Source: Comamonas granuli NBRC 101663 (GTDB lineage Bacteria > Pseudomonadota > Gammaproteobacteria > Burkholderiales > Burkholderiaceae_C). Taken from it: a stretch of 64,000 nt of DNA. The position numbers and the translations under genes are program-made. The DNA lies in NCBI RefSeq assembly GCF_000739995.1, contig NZ_BBJX01000010.1:102991-166990 (forward strand), written 5' to 3'. Every line of letters begins with the position of its first letter. Positions within the stretch are counted from its first letter, which is position 1. The notes under the pieces were generated by a model, which was not told the origin of the DNA, did no database searches, and saw only the letters and a list, made by a program, of their open reading frames with translations. Below, in pieces: positions 1-7,969 of this stretch.

Positions 1-150
1 GCTGATCCAAGCGCCCGAGAAACCCAGGGAGATCAGCACCAATGGCCCGAGACAGCAGGTCGAGGCGAGGATGGCCGAGACGAATCCGGCCGCGAGCGCC
101 GCACGGCCGCCTCCGGTACTGCCTTGCGCAGTTGGGGTGACTGGTTTCAT
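1..150 (-). CDS. merT: Mercuric transport protein MerT (partial)
   Basis: Only the first 50 residues are present; the gene continues beyond the left edge. The minus-strand reading begins MKPVTPTAQ and enters a first membrane helix containing a vicinal cysteine pair (STCCLGP), the hallmark of MerT, which carries Hg(II) across the inner membrane to the cytoplasmic reductase. It starts 42 bp from the divergent merR start, with the mer operator between them, the standard arrangement of mer operons. The remaining mer genes must lie outside the window. Confidence 0.92.
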   Translation of the reverse strand, partial: MKPVTPTAQGSTGGGRAALAAGFVSAILASTCCLGPLVLISLGFSGAWIS

Positions 151-156
151 GGAGTA

Positions 157-187
157 AGCTTACTTCCGTACTTAAGTACGGAGTCAA
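157..187 (-). promoter_or_regulatory. mer operator/promoter (PmerT)
   Basis: On the minus strand there is a -35 TTGACT (187-182) and a -10 TAAGCT (162-157) separated by 19 bp. The spacer contains a perfect 16-bp palindrome, CCGTACTTAAGTACGG (166-181). The over-long 19-bp spacer with an internal dyad is diagnostic of MerR-family control: MerR bound to the dyad untwists the DNA when Hg(II) binds. It drives merT leftward and overlaps the region from which merR is transcribed. Confidence 0.93.
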
Positions 188-191
188 GACC

Positions 192-605
192 ATGAACAGC
201 ACGCCCGAGATCGAGGCGATGACGATCGGCGCGCTGGCGCGCGCGGCTGGCGTCAATGTCGAAACCATCCGCTTCTACCAGCGCAAGGGGCTGCTGCCCG
301 AACCAGATCGGCCGCAGGGAAGTATCCGCCGTTACGGCGCGAACGAGCTTGGCCGCGTCCGCTTCATCAAGTCGGCGCAGCGGCTGGGCTTCAGTCTCGA
401 CGAGGTATCCGAACTGCTCAAGCTCGAGGACGGATCGCACTGCGCCGAGGCGCGTGCGCAGGCTCAGCGCAAACTCGTTGACGTTCGCGAGCGACTGAAT
501 GACCTGCAGCGCATCGAAGCGGTGCTGTCCGAGCTCGTGCAGCGCTGCGATGCCGTCCGTGGCCGGGTGCGCTGCCCCTTGATCGCCGCCTTGCAGACGG
601 AGTGA
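192..605 (+). CDS. merR: Hg(II)-responsive transcriptional regulator MerR
   Basis: A 137-residue MerR-family activator-repressor of the mer operon. The N-terminal winged helix-turn-helix (about residues 10-50) includes the conserved [15 protein letters not shown] stretch. A long dimerisation helix follows. Three cysteines at 84, 119 and 128 match in spacing the three Hg(II)-binding cysteines of characterised MerR proteins. The C-terminus ends soon after RCPLIAALQ, a little shorter than the roughly 144 residues of Tn501 MerR. It is divergent from merT across the mer operator, so it regulates both directions. A strong terminator follows at 640. It is probably independent of the phage genes to its right. 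Confidence 0.95.
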   Translation: MNSTPEIEAMTIGALARAAGVNVETIRFYQRKGLLPEPDRPQGSIRRYGANELGRVRFIKSAQRLGFSLDEVSELLKLEDGSHCAEARAQAQRKLVDVRERLNDLQRIEAVLSELVQRCDAVRGRVRCPLIAALQTE

Positions 606-639
606 CACGCAGCCATCCCTTGACTGATCCTCGACGATG

Positions 640-666
640 ACGGCGGGCCTTGTGCCCGCCGTTTTC
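640..666 (+). terminator. Rho-independent terminator after merR
   Basis: A perfect 9-bp stem (ACGGCGGGC at 640-648, GCCCGCCGT at 654-662) with a 5-nt loop, followed by TTTCG. It lies 34 bp past the merR stop and separates the mer cassette from the phage-like genes. Confidence 0.85.
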
Positions 667-683
667 GTATCCAGCGAGAACTT

Positions 684-738
684 TGGCGAACCCGAAGTTC
701 CCGCGTGGTTCGCCATTGCGTCCCTTAAAGGTTCGCCA
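684..738. repeat. Three 9-mers GGTTCGCCA at exact 23-bp spacing
   Basis: The reverse copy TGGCGAACC is at 684-692; direct copies GGTTCGCCA are at 707-715 and 730-738. Start positions differ by exactly 23 bp each time, about two helical turns, which suggests cooperative binding of a protein. A second shared word, ACCCGAAGT, occurs at 690-698 and 738-746. The array lies directly upstream of the first phage-like gene (790), so an operator or an element-end binding site is most likely. Confidence 0.6.
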
Positions 739-789
739 CCCGAAGTCTGGAATGACACCTGTTCCTCAACAACGCAACAGGAGCGTTCC

Positions 790-1053
790 ATGCAGACAGC
801 AGCAAGCAGTATCCCCCGGTCGCCACAGCAGGCGATCAACAGCCTCTCACCCGGCGACCGCCGGGTGCTCAACGAAAACGAACTGGCCCAGCGGTGGGGC
901 GTCAGCCCCAAGACCCTGCAACGCTGGCGCAGCGAAGGCCGCGGCCCGCGTTACCTGAAGCTGTCCAAGCGCGTCGGCTATCCCGTGGACGCGGTCATCG
1001 AGTTCGAGCGTCAGGCGCTGCACGACTCGACGTCCGAGCGCGCGGCGGTCTGA
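790..1053 (+). CDS. Excisionase-like HTH_17 DNA-binding protein
   Basis: An 87-residue protein with one MerR/AlpA-like helix-turn-helix (about residues 30-75) containing NELAQRWGVSPKTLQRWRSE. Proteins of this kind act as excisionases or as activators of mobile-element genes. The start at 790 was chosen because AGGAG lies just upstream and the HTH fold is complete from there; the longer open frame reaches back into the repeat region. Close paralogues sharing the TLQRWRSE core are encoded at the opposite end of the element (60431-60994 and 60978-61340). It is the first gene of the early + strand cluster. Confidence 0.8.
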   Translation: MQTAASSIPRSPQQAINSLSPGDRRVLNENELAQRWGVSPKTLQRWRSEGRGPRYLKLSKRVGYPVDAVIEFERQALHDSTSERAAV

Positions 1054-1064
1054 GGAGCGATGCC

Positions 1065-1544
1065 ATGAACGACATCACCCTCTTTCCCGCCGACATCGCC
1101 GCGATGTCCGTCGGCCAACTGGCCGCGTTGCCCGCCGTGCAGAAGGCCGAGATCGACAAGAACCTCGACGAGGCCCTCGACTGGCTCAAGAAGGCCCGCA
1201 CCAAGTTCGACGCGGCGCTCGATGCCGCCTACGGCGAGCAGGCCCGCACGGCACTGCGCGATTCGGGCCGCGACTTCGGCACCGTGCACCTCGACGACGG
1301 CCAGCTGCGCATCAAGTTCGAGCTGCCCAAGAAGGTCAGTTGGGATCAGAAGCAACTGGCAGAAATCGCCGAGCGCATCGTGGCCTCGGGCGAGAAGGTC
1401 GAGGGCTACCTCGACATCAAGTTGTCCGTCTCCGAATCCCGCTTCACGAACTGGCCTCCGGCGCTCCAGCAGCAGTTCGCCGCCGCTCGCACCGTGGATT
1501 CCGGCAAGCCGTCCTTCACCCTTTCTCTCGATTCGGAGCACTGA
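1065..1544 (+). CDS. Phage/plasmid protein of unknown function, 159 aa
   Basis: A 159-residue acidic, mainly helical protein with no signal peptide or membrane segment. The N-terminal third is rich in Lys and Asp (EIDKNLDEALDWLKKARTK), while the C-terminal half looks like a compact alpha/beta domain. I do not recognise the family. It begins 11 bp after the HTH gene with GAGGAG upstream of the ATG, and it precedes a cluster of recombination genes, so a role in early phage DNA metabolism is possible but unproven. Confidence 0.7.
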   Translation: MNDITLFPADIAAMSVGQLAALPAVQKAEIDKNLDEALDWLKKARTKFDAALDAAYGEQARTALRDSGRDFGTVHLDDGQLRIKFELPKKVSWDQKQLAEIAERIVASGEKVEGYLDIKLSVSESRFTNWPPALQQQFAAARTVDSGKPSFTLSLDSEH

Positions 1545-1546
1545 TC

Positions 1547-1828
1547 ATGAGCACCAGCCTCATCGCTTCGCTGCGCAAGCAGCTGCCGTCCATCTACGGC
1601 GAATACCTTCCCGACGACATCCGCTACCGCGATGCCGACGGCCACGACGTCGTCGTGGCGCTCGACGCGGCCACGGTGGACGAACTGGCCTTCGCCATCC
1701 AGACCGCCAACGCCGAAGCCCTGGCGCTCGGCCGCCGCCGCACCGCACTGGAGGAACTCCACACCGAGGCGCGCAAGCGCGCCGCGCGCGGGGCCGACCG
1801 CATCGTCGACGTCGCGTGGGAGGACTGA
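1547..1828 (+). CDS. Small early protein, 93 aa, unknown
   Basis: A 93-residue protein starting MSTSLIASLRKQLPSIYGEY. The centre is acidic (YLPDDIRYRDADGHDVVVAL) and the C-terminal half is a long basic helix (GRRRTALEELHTEARKRAARG). There are no recognisable motifs. It starts 3 bp after the preceding stop and stops 2 bp before the BRO gene, so it is translated within the same operon. Confidence 0.68.
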   Translation: MSTSLIASLRKQLPSIYGEYLPDDIRYRDADGHDVVVALDAATVDELAFAIQTANAEALALGRRRTALEELHTEARKRAARGADRIVDVAWED

Positions 1829-1830
1829 TC

Positions 1831-2604
1831 ATGAGCGCGATCATTCCCTTCCAGTTCGAGGCGCACGCCATGCGCGTGCAGGTCGACGACGCGGGCCTGC
1901 CATGGTTCAACGCCAGCGACGTCTGCGACGCATTGGAGATGGGCAACCCGTCTCAGGCGATCAAGTCGCACGTCGATGCCGATGACCTCCAGAAATTGGA
2001 GGTCATCGACAACCTCGGGCGCACGCAGCGCGCCAACCACGTCAACGAATCGGGCCTCTACGCCCTGATCCTCGGCAGCACCAAGGACGCCGCGAAACGC
2101 TTCAAACGCTGGGTGACCGGCGAGGTGCTGCCCGCGATCCGCAAGACCGGCGCGTACTCCACCCCCGGCACGCTGGCTTCCTTGCCCGCGCCGACCCACG
2201 ACCGCGTGAGCGCGATCCTGCTGATCGGCGAGGCGGTCGCCAAGGTGCCGGGCGTGAAGACCGGCATTGCGATGGCGGCGACGTTGACCTGCATTCAGGA
2301 GAACACTGGCCTCACCACTGAGGTGCTGCGCCGCGCCCTTCCAGCCAAGAGCGCTGCCGCCAACGAGCCGATCTGCTCGCTCAACGCCACCCAGCTCGGC
2401 AAGCTGCTCAACCGCTCGGCCAAGGCCACGAACCAGTTGCTGGCATCACACGGCTTCCAGTTCCGCAACGACCGCGACGAATGGGAACTGACCGAGGTCG
2501 GTGAAGCATGGGCCGAGGCCATGCCGTACTCGCGCAACGGCCACAGCGGCTACCAGATTCTCTGGAATCCCGCCGTCGCCGAGCAGTTGAAGGAGGTGGC
2601 GTGA
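1831..2604 (+). CDS. BRO-family antirepressor-like protein
   Basis: A 257-residue protein. Residues about 5-110 form a Bro-N domain, recognised from WFNASDVCDALEMGNPSQAI, then VNESGLYALILGSTKDAAKRFKRWVTGEVLPAIRKTG split across the domain. BRO domains bind DNA and in phages act as antirepressors or regulators. The C-terminal part (about 190-250) resembles a KilA/ANT-type domain, with SLNATQLGKLLN followed by a wing-like WELTEVGEAWAE. Its stop codon overlaps the next start (ATGA at 2604). No cognate repressor is visible in the window. Confidence 0.85.
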   Translation: MSAIIPFQFEAHAMRVQVDDAGLPWFNASDVCDALEMGNPSQAIKSHVDADDLQKLEVIDNLGRTQRANHVNESGLYALILGSTKDAAKRFKRWVTGEVLPAIRKTGAYSTPGTLASLPAPTHDRVSAILLIGEAVAKVPGVKTGIAMAATLTCIQENTGLTTEVLRRALPAKSAAANEPICSLNATQLGKLLNRSAKATNQLLASHGFQFRNDRDEWELTEVGEAWAEAMPYSRNGHSGYQILWNPAVAEQLKEVA

Positions 2605-3458
2605 TGAGCCTCCCGATCATCTCCGCGCAGCAGCGCATGGCCGAACGCAAGGGCGTCAAGCTCCTGATGCTCGGCAAATCCGGCATCGGCAAGACCACCC
2701 GGCTCAAAGATCTCGATCCGGCCACCACCCTGTTCCTCGACATCGAGGCCGGTGATCTCGCCGTGGCCGACTGGCCGGGCGACACCATCCGTCCGGCATC
2801 GTGGCCGGAGTCGCGCGATTTCTTCGTGTTCCTCGCCGGGCCGGACAAGGCCCTGCCGCCGGAGGCCGCGTTCTCGCAGGCGCACTACGACCACGTCGTC
2901 GAGAAGTTCGGCGATCCGGCGCAGCTCGACCGCTACCAGACCTTCTTCCTCGACTCGATCACGCAGCTCTCGCGTCAGTGCTTCGCGTGGTGCAAGACGC
3001 AACCGGGGGCGGTCAGCGACCGAACCGGCAAGCCCGACATGCGCGGCGCTTACGGCCTGCTCGGTCAGGAGATGGTCAGCGCCTTGACCCACCTGCAACA
3101 CGCGCGCGGCAAGAACGTGGTGTTCGTCGCCATCCTCGACGAACGGCTCGACGACTACAACCGCAAGGTGTTCGTGCCGCAGATCGAGGGCAGCAAGACC
3201 AGCCTCGAACTGCCCGGCATCGTCGACGAGGTCGTGACGCTGGCCGAGATCAAGGCCGAGGACGGCAGCGCCTACCGCGCCTTCGTCACCCACACCGTCA
3301 ATCCCTACGGCTACCCGGCAAAAGACCGCAGCGGTCGTCTCGAACTGCTCGAACCGCCGGACCTGAGCGCGCTGATCGCCAAGTGCGCGGGCGCAGCCAT
3401 GTCCGCAAGCGCCGCCGCCCATTCCGCCATTCCCGCATCTCACGAATCTCAGGAGTAA
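2604..3458 (+). CDS. Sak4-like single-strand annealing ATPase (AAA_24)
   Basis: A 284-residue RecA-core ATPase. Walker A is LMLGKSGIGKTT at about residues 21-32, and a Walker B-like strand TFFLDSIT lies near 115. The length and fold fit the AAA_24/Sak4 family of phage RecA-like annealing recombinases, which pair complementary single strands for phage recombination. The context supports this: a probable ssDNA-binding protein follows, then an exonuclease-like gene and a RuvC-like resolvase further on. The C-terminal tail is rich in Ala and Ser. Start and upstream stop overlap (ATGA). Confidence 0.82.
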   Translation: MSLPIISAQQRMAERKGVKLLMLGKSGIGKTTRLKDLDPATTLFLDIEAGDLAVADWPGDTIRPASWPESRDFFVFLAGPDKALPPEAAFSQAHYDHVVEKFGDPAQLDRYQTFFLDSITQLSRQCFAWCKTQPGAVSDRTGKPDMRGAYGLLGQEMVSALTHLQHARGKNVVFVAILDERLDDYNRKVFVPQIEGSKTSLELPGIVDEVVTLAEIKAEDGSAYRAFVTHTVNPYGYPAKDRSGRLELLEPPDLSALIAKCAGAAMSASAAAHSAIPASHESQE

Positions 3459-3463
3459 TCGCC

Positions 3464-4099
3464 ATGACCACGCAGAACTGGAACGACTTCAACGACGCCG
3501 AACAGCAACAGGGCTTCGACCTCATCCCCAAGGGCACGCTGGTGCCTGTGCGCATGACCATCAAGCCCGGTGGCCACGACGATCCGGCGCAGGGCTGGAC
3601 GGGCGGCTACGCCACCGAATCCTTCGAGACCGGCGCGATCTACCTCGCCGCCGAGTTCGTCGTCACTGGCGGCGAGCATGCCAAACGCAAGATGTGGTCG
3701 AACATCGGCCTGCACTCGAAGAAGGGCCCGACCTGGGGCCAGATGGGGCGCAGCTTCATCCGCGCCGTCCTCAACAGCGCGCGCAACGTCCATCCGCAGG
3801 ACAACAGCCCGCAAGCCGCCGCCGCGCGCCGCATCCAGGGCTTCCACGAACTGGACGGCATCGAGTTCCTCGCCCGCGTGGACGTCGAGAAGGACACCAA
3901 GGGTCTGGATCGCAACGTCGTCAAGCTCGCGGTCGAACCCGACCACCCCGAGTACGCCAAGCTCATGGGCGTGCCGCCCAAGGCCAAGACCGGCGGCGGC
4001 ACCTCGGGCGCTCCGGCGCAAGCCACGCCTCCCCATGCAGCTACCACGCCCGCGCCTCAGCGCGCGCCGGTGACCGGCAAGCCCGCTTGGGCGCAGTGA
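3464..4099 (+). CDS. Probable ssDNA-binding partner protein, 211 aa
   Basis: A 211-residue protein. The first 150 residues look like an OB/beta-barrel type domain (FDLIPKGTLVPVRMTIKPGG, then KRKMWSNIGLHSKKGPTW). The last 40 residues are a Pro, Ala and Thr-rich tail, disordered as in many SSB proteins. Position directly after a Sak4-like ATPase is typical of phage SSB-like proteins. Function is inferred from context and architecture, not from a sure family match. An AGGAG lies before the ATG. Confidence 0.62.
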   Translation: MTTQNWNDFNDAEQQQGFDLIPKGTLVPVRMTIKPGGHDDPAQGWTGGYATESFETGAIYLAAEFVVTGGEHAKRKMWSNIGLHSKKGPTWGQMGRSFIRAVLNSARNVHPQDNSPQAAAARRIQGFHELDGIEFLARVDVEKDTKGLDRNVVKLAVEPDHPEYAKLMGVPPKAKTGGGTSGAPAQATPPHAATTPAPQRAPVTGKPAWAQ

Positions 4100-4108
4100 G
4101 GGGGGTGG

Positions 4109-4597
4109 ATGAAATGCTGGGTCTGCAAACGACAGGCGCGCGGCTACGGCCACACCGATGGCCGGTTCAAGACCGCCGATCCGCGCCGCTACGTGATCGA
4201 CTGGGTGTTCTGCTCGCGCCGCTGCCAGGACGCCTTTCACATGCTCTACGGCAACTGGACGCGCGCGAAGGAAGGCCGCGTCGGCATCGGGGAGGTCTCC
4301 ATGATCGATCCCTCTGATGTCGAACTGGCCGCGATGCGCAAATGCCTCAAGGCCTTCGGCGAGGCGGCGGACGAGATCGGCTTCGGCAAGCCCCTGGGCG
4401 ACTACGCGGAAGCCGAGGCGATGCGCGTCATCGACGCCATCGTCACCTGCTACACGGAAGCGATGGTCGAGCACCACGAGGCAACCAAGTTCCCGCCCGT
4501 GCGCGGCATGGTTCCGACGCGCGACCCGATGGCCAATCCCTTGGCCGATCTGGAGGACGACCTTCCCTGGGAAGAGCCGAAAGGGAGGAAGCCATGA
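4109..4597 (+). CDS. Zinc-finger phage protein, 162 aa
   Basis: A 162-residue protein with an N-terminal treble-clef-like zinc site: MKCWVCKRQA (CxxC at residues 3 and 6), then FCSRRC (CxxxC around residue 35). The remainder is helical and acidic, ending DLEDDLPWEEPKGRKP. The function is unknown. Its TGA overlaps the next gene's ATG (ATGA at 4594), implying coupled translation with the nuclease. Confidence 0.72.
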   Translation: MKCWVCKRQARGYGHTDGRFKTADPRRYVIDWVFCSRRCQDAFHMLYGNWTRAKEGRVGIGEVSMIDPSDVELAAMRKCLKAFGEAADEIGFGKPLGDYAEAEAMRVIDAIVTCYTEAMVEHHEATKFPPVRGMVPTRDPMANPLADLEDDLPWEEPKGRKP

Positions 4598-5331
4598 TGG
4601 ATTTCAATTCCTCGTCCAGCCTGTCCGGCCAGATCACGGCACTGGTCGATCTCGGCATGCAACGCGTCCGCGCGCAGCAGCCCGCGCGCGACTACCTCGG
4701 CGCGTCGCGTCTGGGCGCGGCGTGCGAGCGCGCCTTGCAGTTCGAGTACGCCAAGGCTCCGGTCGATCATGGGCGCGACACCGAAGGCCGGATGCTGCGC
4801 ATCTTCGAGCGTGGCCACGTCATGGAGGACTGCATGGTGGCGTGGCTGCGCGACGCGGGCTTCGACCTGCGCACGCGCAAGCCCGACGGCGGGCAGTTCG
4901 GCTTCTCCGACGCGCACGGTCGGCTGCGCGGTCACGTCGATGGCGTGATCGTCGGCGGGCCGGAAGGCTTTCGCTATCCCGCGCTGTGGGAGAACAAATG
5001 CCTCGGCACGAAGTCGTGGCGCGAGCTGGAGACCAAAGGCCTCGCGGTGGCCAAGCCGGTGTACGCGGCGCAGGTCGCGCTGTATCAGGCGCATCTGCAA
5101 CTGCATGAACACCCGGCGCTGTTCACCGCGATCAATGCCGACTCGATGGAGATCTACGTCGAGTTGGTGCCCTTCGACGCCGCGCTCGCACAGCGCATGA
5201 CCGACCGTGCGGTCAAGGTCATCTCCGCGACCGAAGCCGGAGAACTACTGCCACGAGGCTTCAACGACGCCACCCACTTCGAGTGCCGCATGTGCGCGTG
5301 GCAAGACCGCTGCTGGAGGACACCGGCATGA
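4594..5331 (+). CDS. PD-(D/E)XK nuclease, Cas4/RecB-like
   Basis: A 245-residue nuclease-like protein. The core shows GHVDGVIVGG (catalytic Asp) followed by ALWENKC (the E-x-K element) around residues 110-135, the PD-(D/E)XK signature. A cysteine near the N-terminus (AACERALQ) and a C-terminal cluster (CRMCAWQDRC) resemble the four-Cys Fe-S site of Cas4/AddB-type exonucleases. It probably resects phage DNA ends to feed the Sak4-like annealer. ATG ATG at 4594/4597; I use 4594 because it overlaps the preceding stop. Confidence 0.8.
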   Translation: MMDFNSSSSLSGQITALVDLGMQRVRAQQPARDYLGASRLGAACERALQFEYAKAPVDHGRDTEGRMLRIFERGHVMEDCMVAWLRDAGFDLRTRKPDGGQFGFSDAHGRLRGHVDGVIVGGPEGFRYPALWENKCLGTKSWRELETKGLAVAKPVYAAQVALYQAHLQLHEHPALFTAINADSMEIYVELVPFDAALAQRMTDRAVKVISATEAGELLPRGFNDATHFECRMCAWQDRCWRTPA

Positions 5332-5552
5332 GCCAATCCCCGATGAACCAGTTGCTCGGAGAGCAACTGATCGACGTGCGCCAGGCCGCGCTGATGTTCA
5401 ACCTGCCGTCGTACTGGCTCTCCCAAGCCAAGGAACGCAAGGCACGCCGCATCCCGCACTACCGTGTCGGCAAGCTCGTTCGCTTCAAGCCTGCGGAGCT
5501 GGAAGCGTGGATCGTCGCGCAGCAGCCCGGCGAGGAGGCTGTGGATGCTTGA
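5328..5552 (+). CDS. HTH_17 excisionase-like protein, 74 aa
   Basis: A 74-residue protein with a single helix-turn-helix: LIDVRQAALMFNLPSYWLSQ and then HYRVGKLVRFKPAELEAWI. It resembles excisionase/AlpA DNA-binding proteins. The ATG at 5328 overlaps the nuclease stop (ATGA), and its own end overlaps the primase start by 8 bp. Its fold is echoed by the second half of the 187-residue protein at 60431-60994, which suggests a shared ancestry across the two ends of the element. Confidence 0.78.
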   Translation: MSQSPMNQLLGEQLIDVRQAALMFNLPSYWLSQAKERKARRIPHYRVGKLVRFKPAELEAWIVAQQPGEEAVDA

Positions 5553-7827
5553 TTTCAACGACACGCAGACGCCCGTTCCTCGTGACCTCGATGCTGAACG
5601 CGAAGCGATCCGCGTCGAACTACTCGTCCGGCTGGAATCGGTGCTGGCCGCGCTGTTCCCGGCAGGCAAGAAGCGCGGTGGCAAGTTCCTCGTCGGCGAC
5701 GTGCTCGGCAGCCCGGGCGACAGCCTGGAGATCGTGCTCACCGGCGACAAGGCGGGCCTGTGGACGGATCGCGCCACGGGCGACGGCGGCGACATCTTCA
5801 CGCTGATCGCCGCGCACCTCGGCATCGATGCCCACACCGACTTCCCGCGCGTGCTCGATGCGGCGACCGAACTGCTCGGACGCGCTCCGGCGGCACCGGC
5901 GCGCAAATCGAAAAAGGAAGCCCCCGTCGACGACCTCGGCCCAGCCACCGCGAAGTGGGACTACCTCGACGCCTCCGGCAAGCTGATCGCGGTCGTCTAC
6001 CGCTACGACCCGCCCGGACGCAAGAAGGAGTTCCGCCCGTGGGACGCGCGCCGCCGCAAGATGGCTCCGCCCGATCCGCGCCCGCTCTACAACCAGCCGG
6101 GCATGACCAGCGCCACGCAGGTGGTCTTGGTCGAAGGCGAGAAATGCGCGCAGGCGCTGATCGAGGCGGGTGTCGTTGCGACGACGGCGATGCACGGGGC
6201 GAACGCCCCGGTCGAGAAAACCGACTGGTCGCCACTGGCGGGCAAGGCCGTGCTGGTCTGGCCCGACCGCGACAAGCCGGGCTGGGAGTACGCGACGCAA
6301 GCGGCGCAGGCCATCCTGTCGGCCGGCGCGAAGACCTGCCACATCCTGTACCCGCCCGAGGAAGCGGCGGACGGCTGGGACGCGGCGGACGCCGTGATGG
6401 AGGGCTTTGACGTCGCGGCCTTCCTCACCCACGGCCCGCGTCTCCAGATGCACGACGTCGCCGACGACGCCGAGCCGGTGGTCAGCAGCGACGAATCGGT
6501 GTGGGGCACGGAGGATGCGCTGGCGTTGGCCTTCACGCGGCGCTACCACCGCGACTGGCGCTACGTCGCGGCGTGGGGCCGCTGGCTGGTGTGGGACGGG
6601 CACCGCTGGCGCACCGAGGACACGCTCGCAGCCACCGACCTGATCCGCAGCGTCTGCCGTCACGCCGCCGTCCACGCCGACAACCCCAAGATTGCCGCCA
6701 AGCTGGCCAGCTCGGGCACGGTCGGCGGCGTGGAACGGCTGGCGCGCGCTGATCGCAGACACGCGGCAACTACCGCCGAATGGGATGCCGATCCGTGGCT
6801 GCTCAACACGCCCGGCGGCGTGGTCGATCTCAAGACTGGCAGGCAGCGTGCGCACGACCGCGCCGACCGGATGACCAAGGTCACCACGGCCACGCCTGGT
6901 GGCGACTGCCCGATCTGGCGGCAGTTCCTGGTGGAGATCACCGGCGACGACGCCGAGCTGCAAGCCTACCTGCAACGGATGGCGGGCTACACGCTCACCG
7001 GCTCGACGCAGGAACATGCGCTGTTCTTCCTGTACGGCACGGGCGCGAACGGCAAGTCGGTGTTCGTCAACACGCTGGCCACGATCCTCGGCGACTACGC
7101 GGCCAACGCGCCGATGGACACTTTCATGGAGACGCGCACCGACCGGCACCCGACCGACATGGCGGGCCTGCGCGGCGCGCGCTTCGTGGCCGCCATCGAA
7201 ACCGAGCAAGGGCGGCGCTGGGCCGAATCGAAGGTCAAGAACCTCACAGGCGGAGACAAGATCTCCGCGCGCTTCATGCGGCAGGACTTCTTCGAGTTCT
7301 TCCCGCAGTTCAAGCTGGTCGTGGCGGGCAACCACAAGCCCGCCATTCGCAACATCGACGAAGCGATGAAGCGGCGGCTGCACCTGATCCCGTTCACGAT
7401 CACCGTGCCGCCCGAGCGCCGCGACAAGCATCTCCAGCAGAAGCTTTTGGCCGAGCGCGACGGCATCTTGGCGTGGGCGGTTCAGGGCTGTCTGGACTGG
7501 CAGCGTCTGGGCCGCCTCGATCCGCCGCAGCAGGTGCTCGAAGCGACCGAGGAGTATTTCGAGGCCGAGGACGCGCTGGGCCGCTGGCTTGACGAACGCT
7601 GCGTGCGCGAAGCCAACGCGAAGTCGCTGACCGCCGAACTGTTCAACGACTGGAAGCAGTGGGCCGATTCCGCTGGCGAGTTCATCGGCTCGCAGAAGCG
7701 GTTCTCCGATCTGCTCATCACCCGTGGCGTCGAGAAGTGGCGCAACACAGCGGGCCTGCGCGGCTTCCGTGGCGTGGGCCTCAAACATCCGCCCACGGCC
7801 GCTTACACCCCTTACGCCGACAACTGA
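5545..7827 (+). CDS. P4-type primase-helicase
   Basis: A 760-residue replication protein. The N-terminal half carries a Toprim-like segment: VVLVEGEKCAQALIEAG near residue 195 and AVLVWPDRDKPG near 235. The C-terminal half has the D5_N/phage-P4 helicase domain with Walker A FLYGTGANGKSVFVN near residue 495, then a Walker B region and a sensor-type NHKP motif. Such proteins prime and unwind at the element's own origin. The start at 5545 overlaps the previous gene by 8 bp; an upstream in-frame start would overlap far more. A repeat-rich, possibly origin-like stretch follows immediately. Confidence 0.9.
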   Translation: MLDFNDTQTPVPRDLDAEREAIRVELLVRLESVLAALFPAGKKRGGKFLVGDVLGSPGDSLEIVLTGDKAGLWTDRATGDGGDIFTLIAAHLGIDAHTDFPRVLDAATELLGRAPAAPARKSKKEAPVDDLGPATAKWDYLDASGKLIAVVYRYDPPGRKKEFRPWDARRRKMAPPDPRPLYNQPGMTSATQVVLVEGEKCAQALIEAGVVATTAMHGANAPVEKTDWSPLAGKAVLVWPDRDKPGWEYATQAAQAILSAGAKTCHILYPPEEAADGWDAADAVMEGFDVAAFLTHGPRLQMHDVADDAEPVVSSDESVWGTEDALALAFTRRYHRDWRYVAAWGRWLVWDGHRWRTEDTLAATDLIRSVCRHAAVHADNPKIAAKLASSGTVGGVERLARADRRHAATTAEWDADPWLLNTPGGVVDLKTGRQRAHDRADRMTKVTTATPGGDCPIWRQFLVEITGDDAELQAYLQRMAGYTLTGSTQEHALFFLYGTGANGKSVFVNTLATILGDYAANAPMDTFMETRTDRHPTDMAGLRGARFVAAIETEQGRRWAESKVKNLTGGDKISARFMRQDFFEFFPQFKLVVAGNHKPAIRNIDEAMKRRLHLIPFTITVPPERRDKHLQQKLLAERDGILAWAVQGCLDWQRLGRLDPPQQVLEATEEYFEAEDALGRWLDERCVREANAKSLTAELFNDWKQWADSAGEFIGSQKRFSDLLITRGVEKWRNTAGLRGFRGVGLKHPPTAAYTPYADN

Positions 7828-7848
7828 CCGCCATGCCGACACACCCGA

Positions 7849-7944
7849 CTGACGGATTTGACGGACTACGTCGTAACTCCTACGCGCGCGTGCGCGCACA
7901 CGCACCTCACGGGGAGTTTCGATGTGATCCGTCCGATCCGTCAG
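7849..7944. repeat. Inverted repeat with 9-bp tandem units around an alternating tract
   Basis: The left arm at 7849-7865 and the right arm at 7928-7944 are inverted copies matching at 15 of 17 bases. Each arm is itself a tandem of 9-bp units (TGACGGATT-TGACGGACT on the left). Centred between them, 7881-7905 is a perfect 25-nt alternating pyrimidine-purine run of mostly CG and CA steps, containing the palindrome GTGCGCGCAC (7890-7899). Such tracts melt or form Z-DNA readily. Placement right after the primase gene suggests a replication origin or primase recognition site. Confidence 0.6.
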
Positions 7945-7969
7945 TCCGCACCGAACAAGGACTGCAAAC

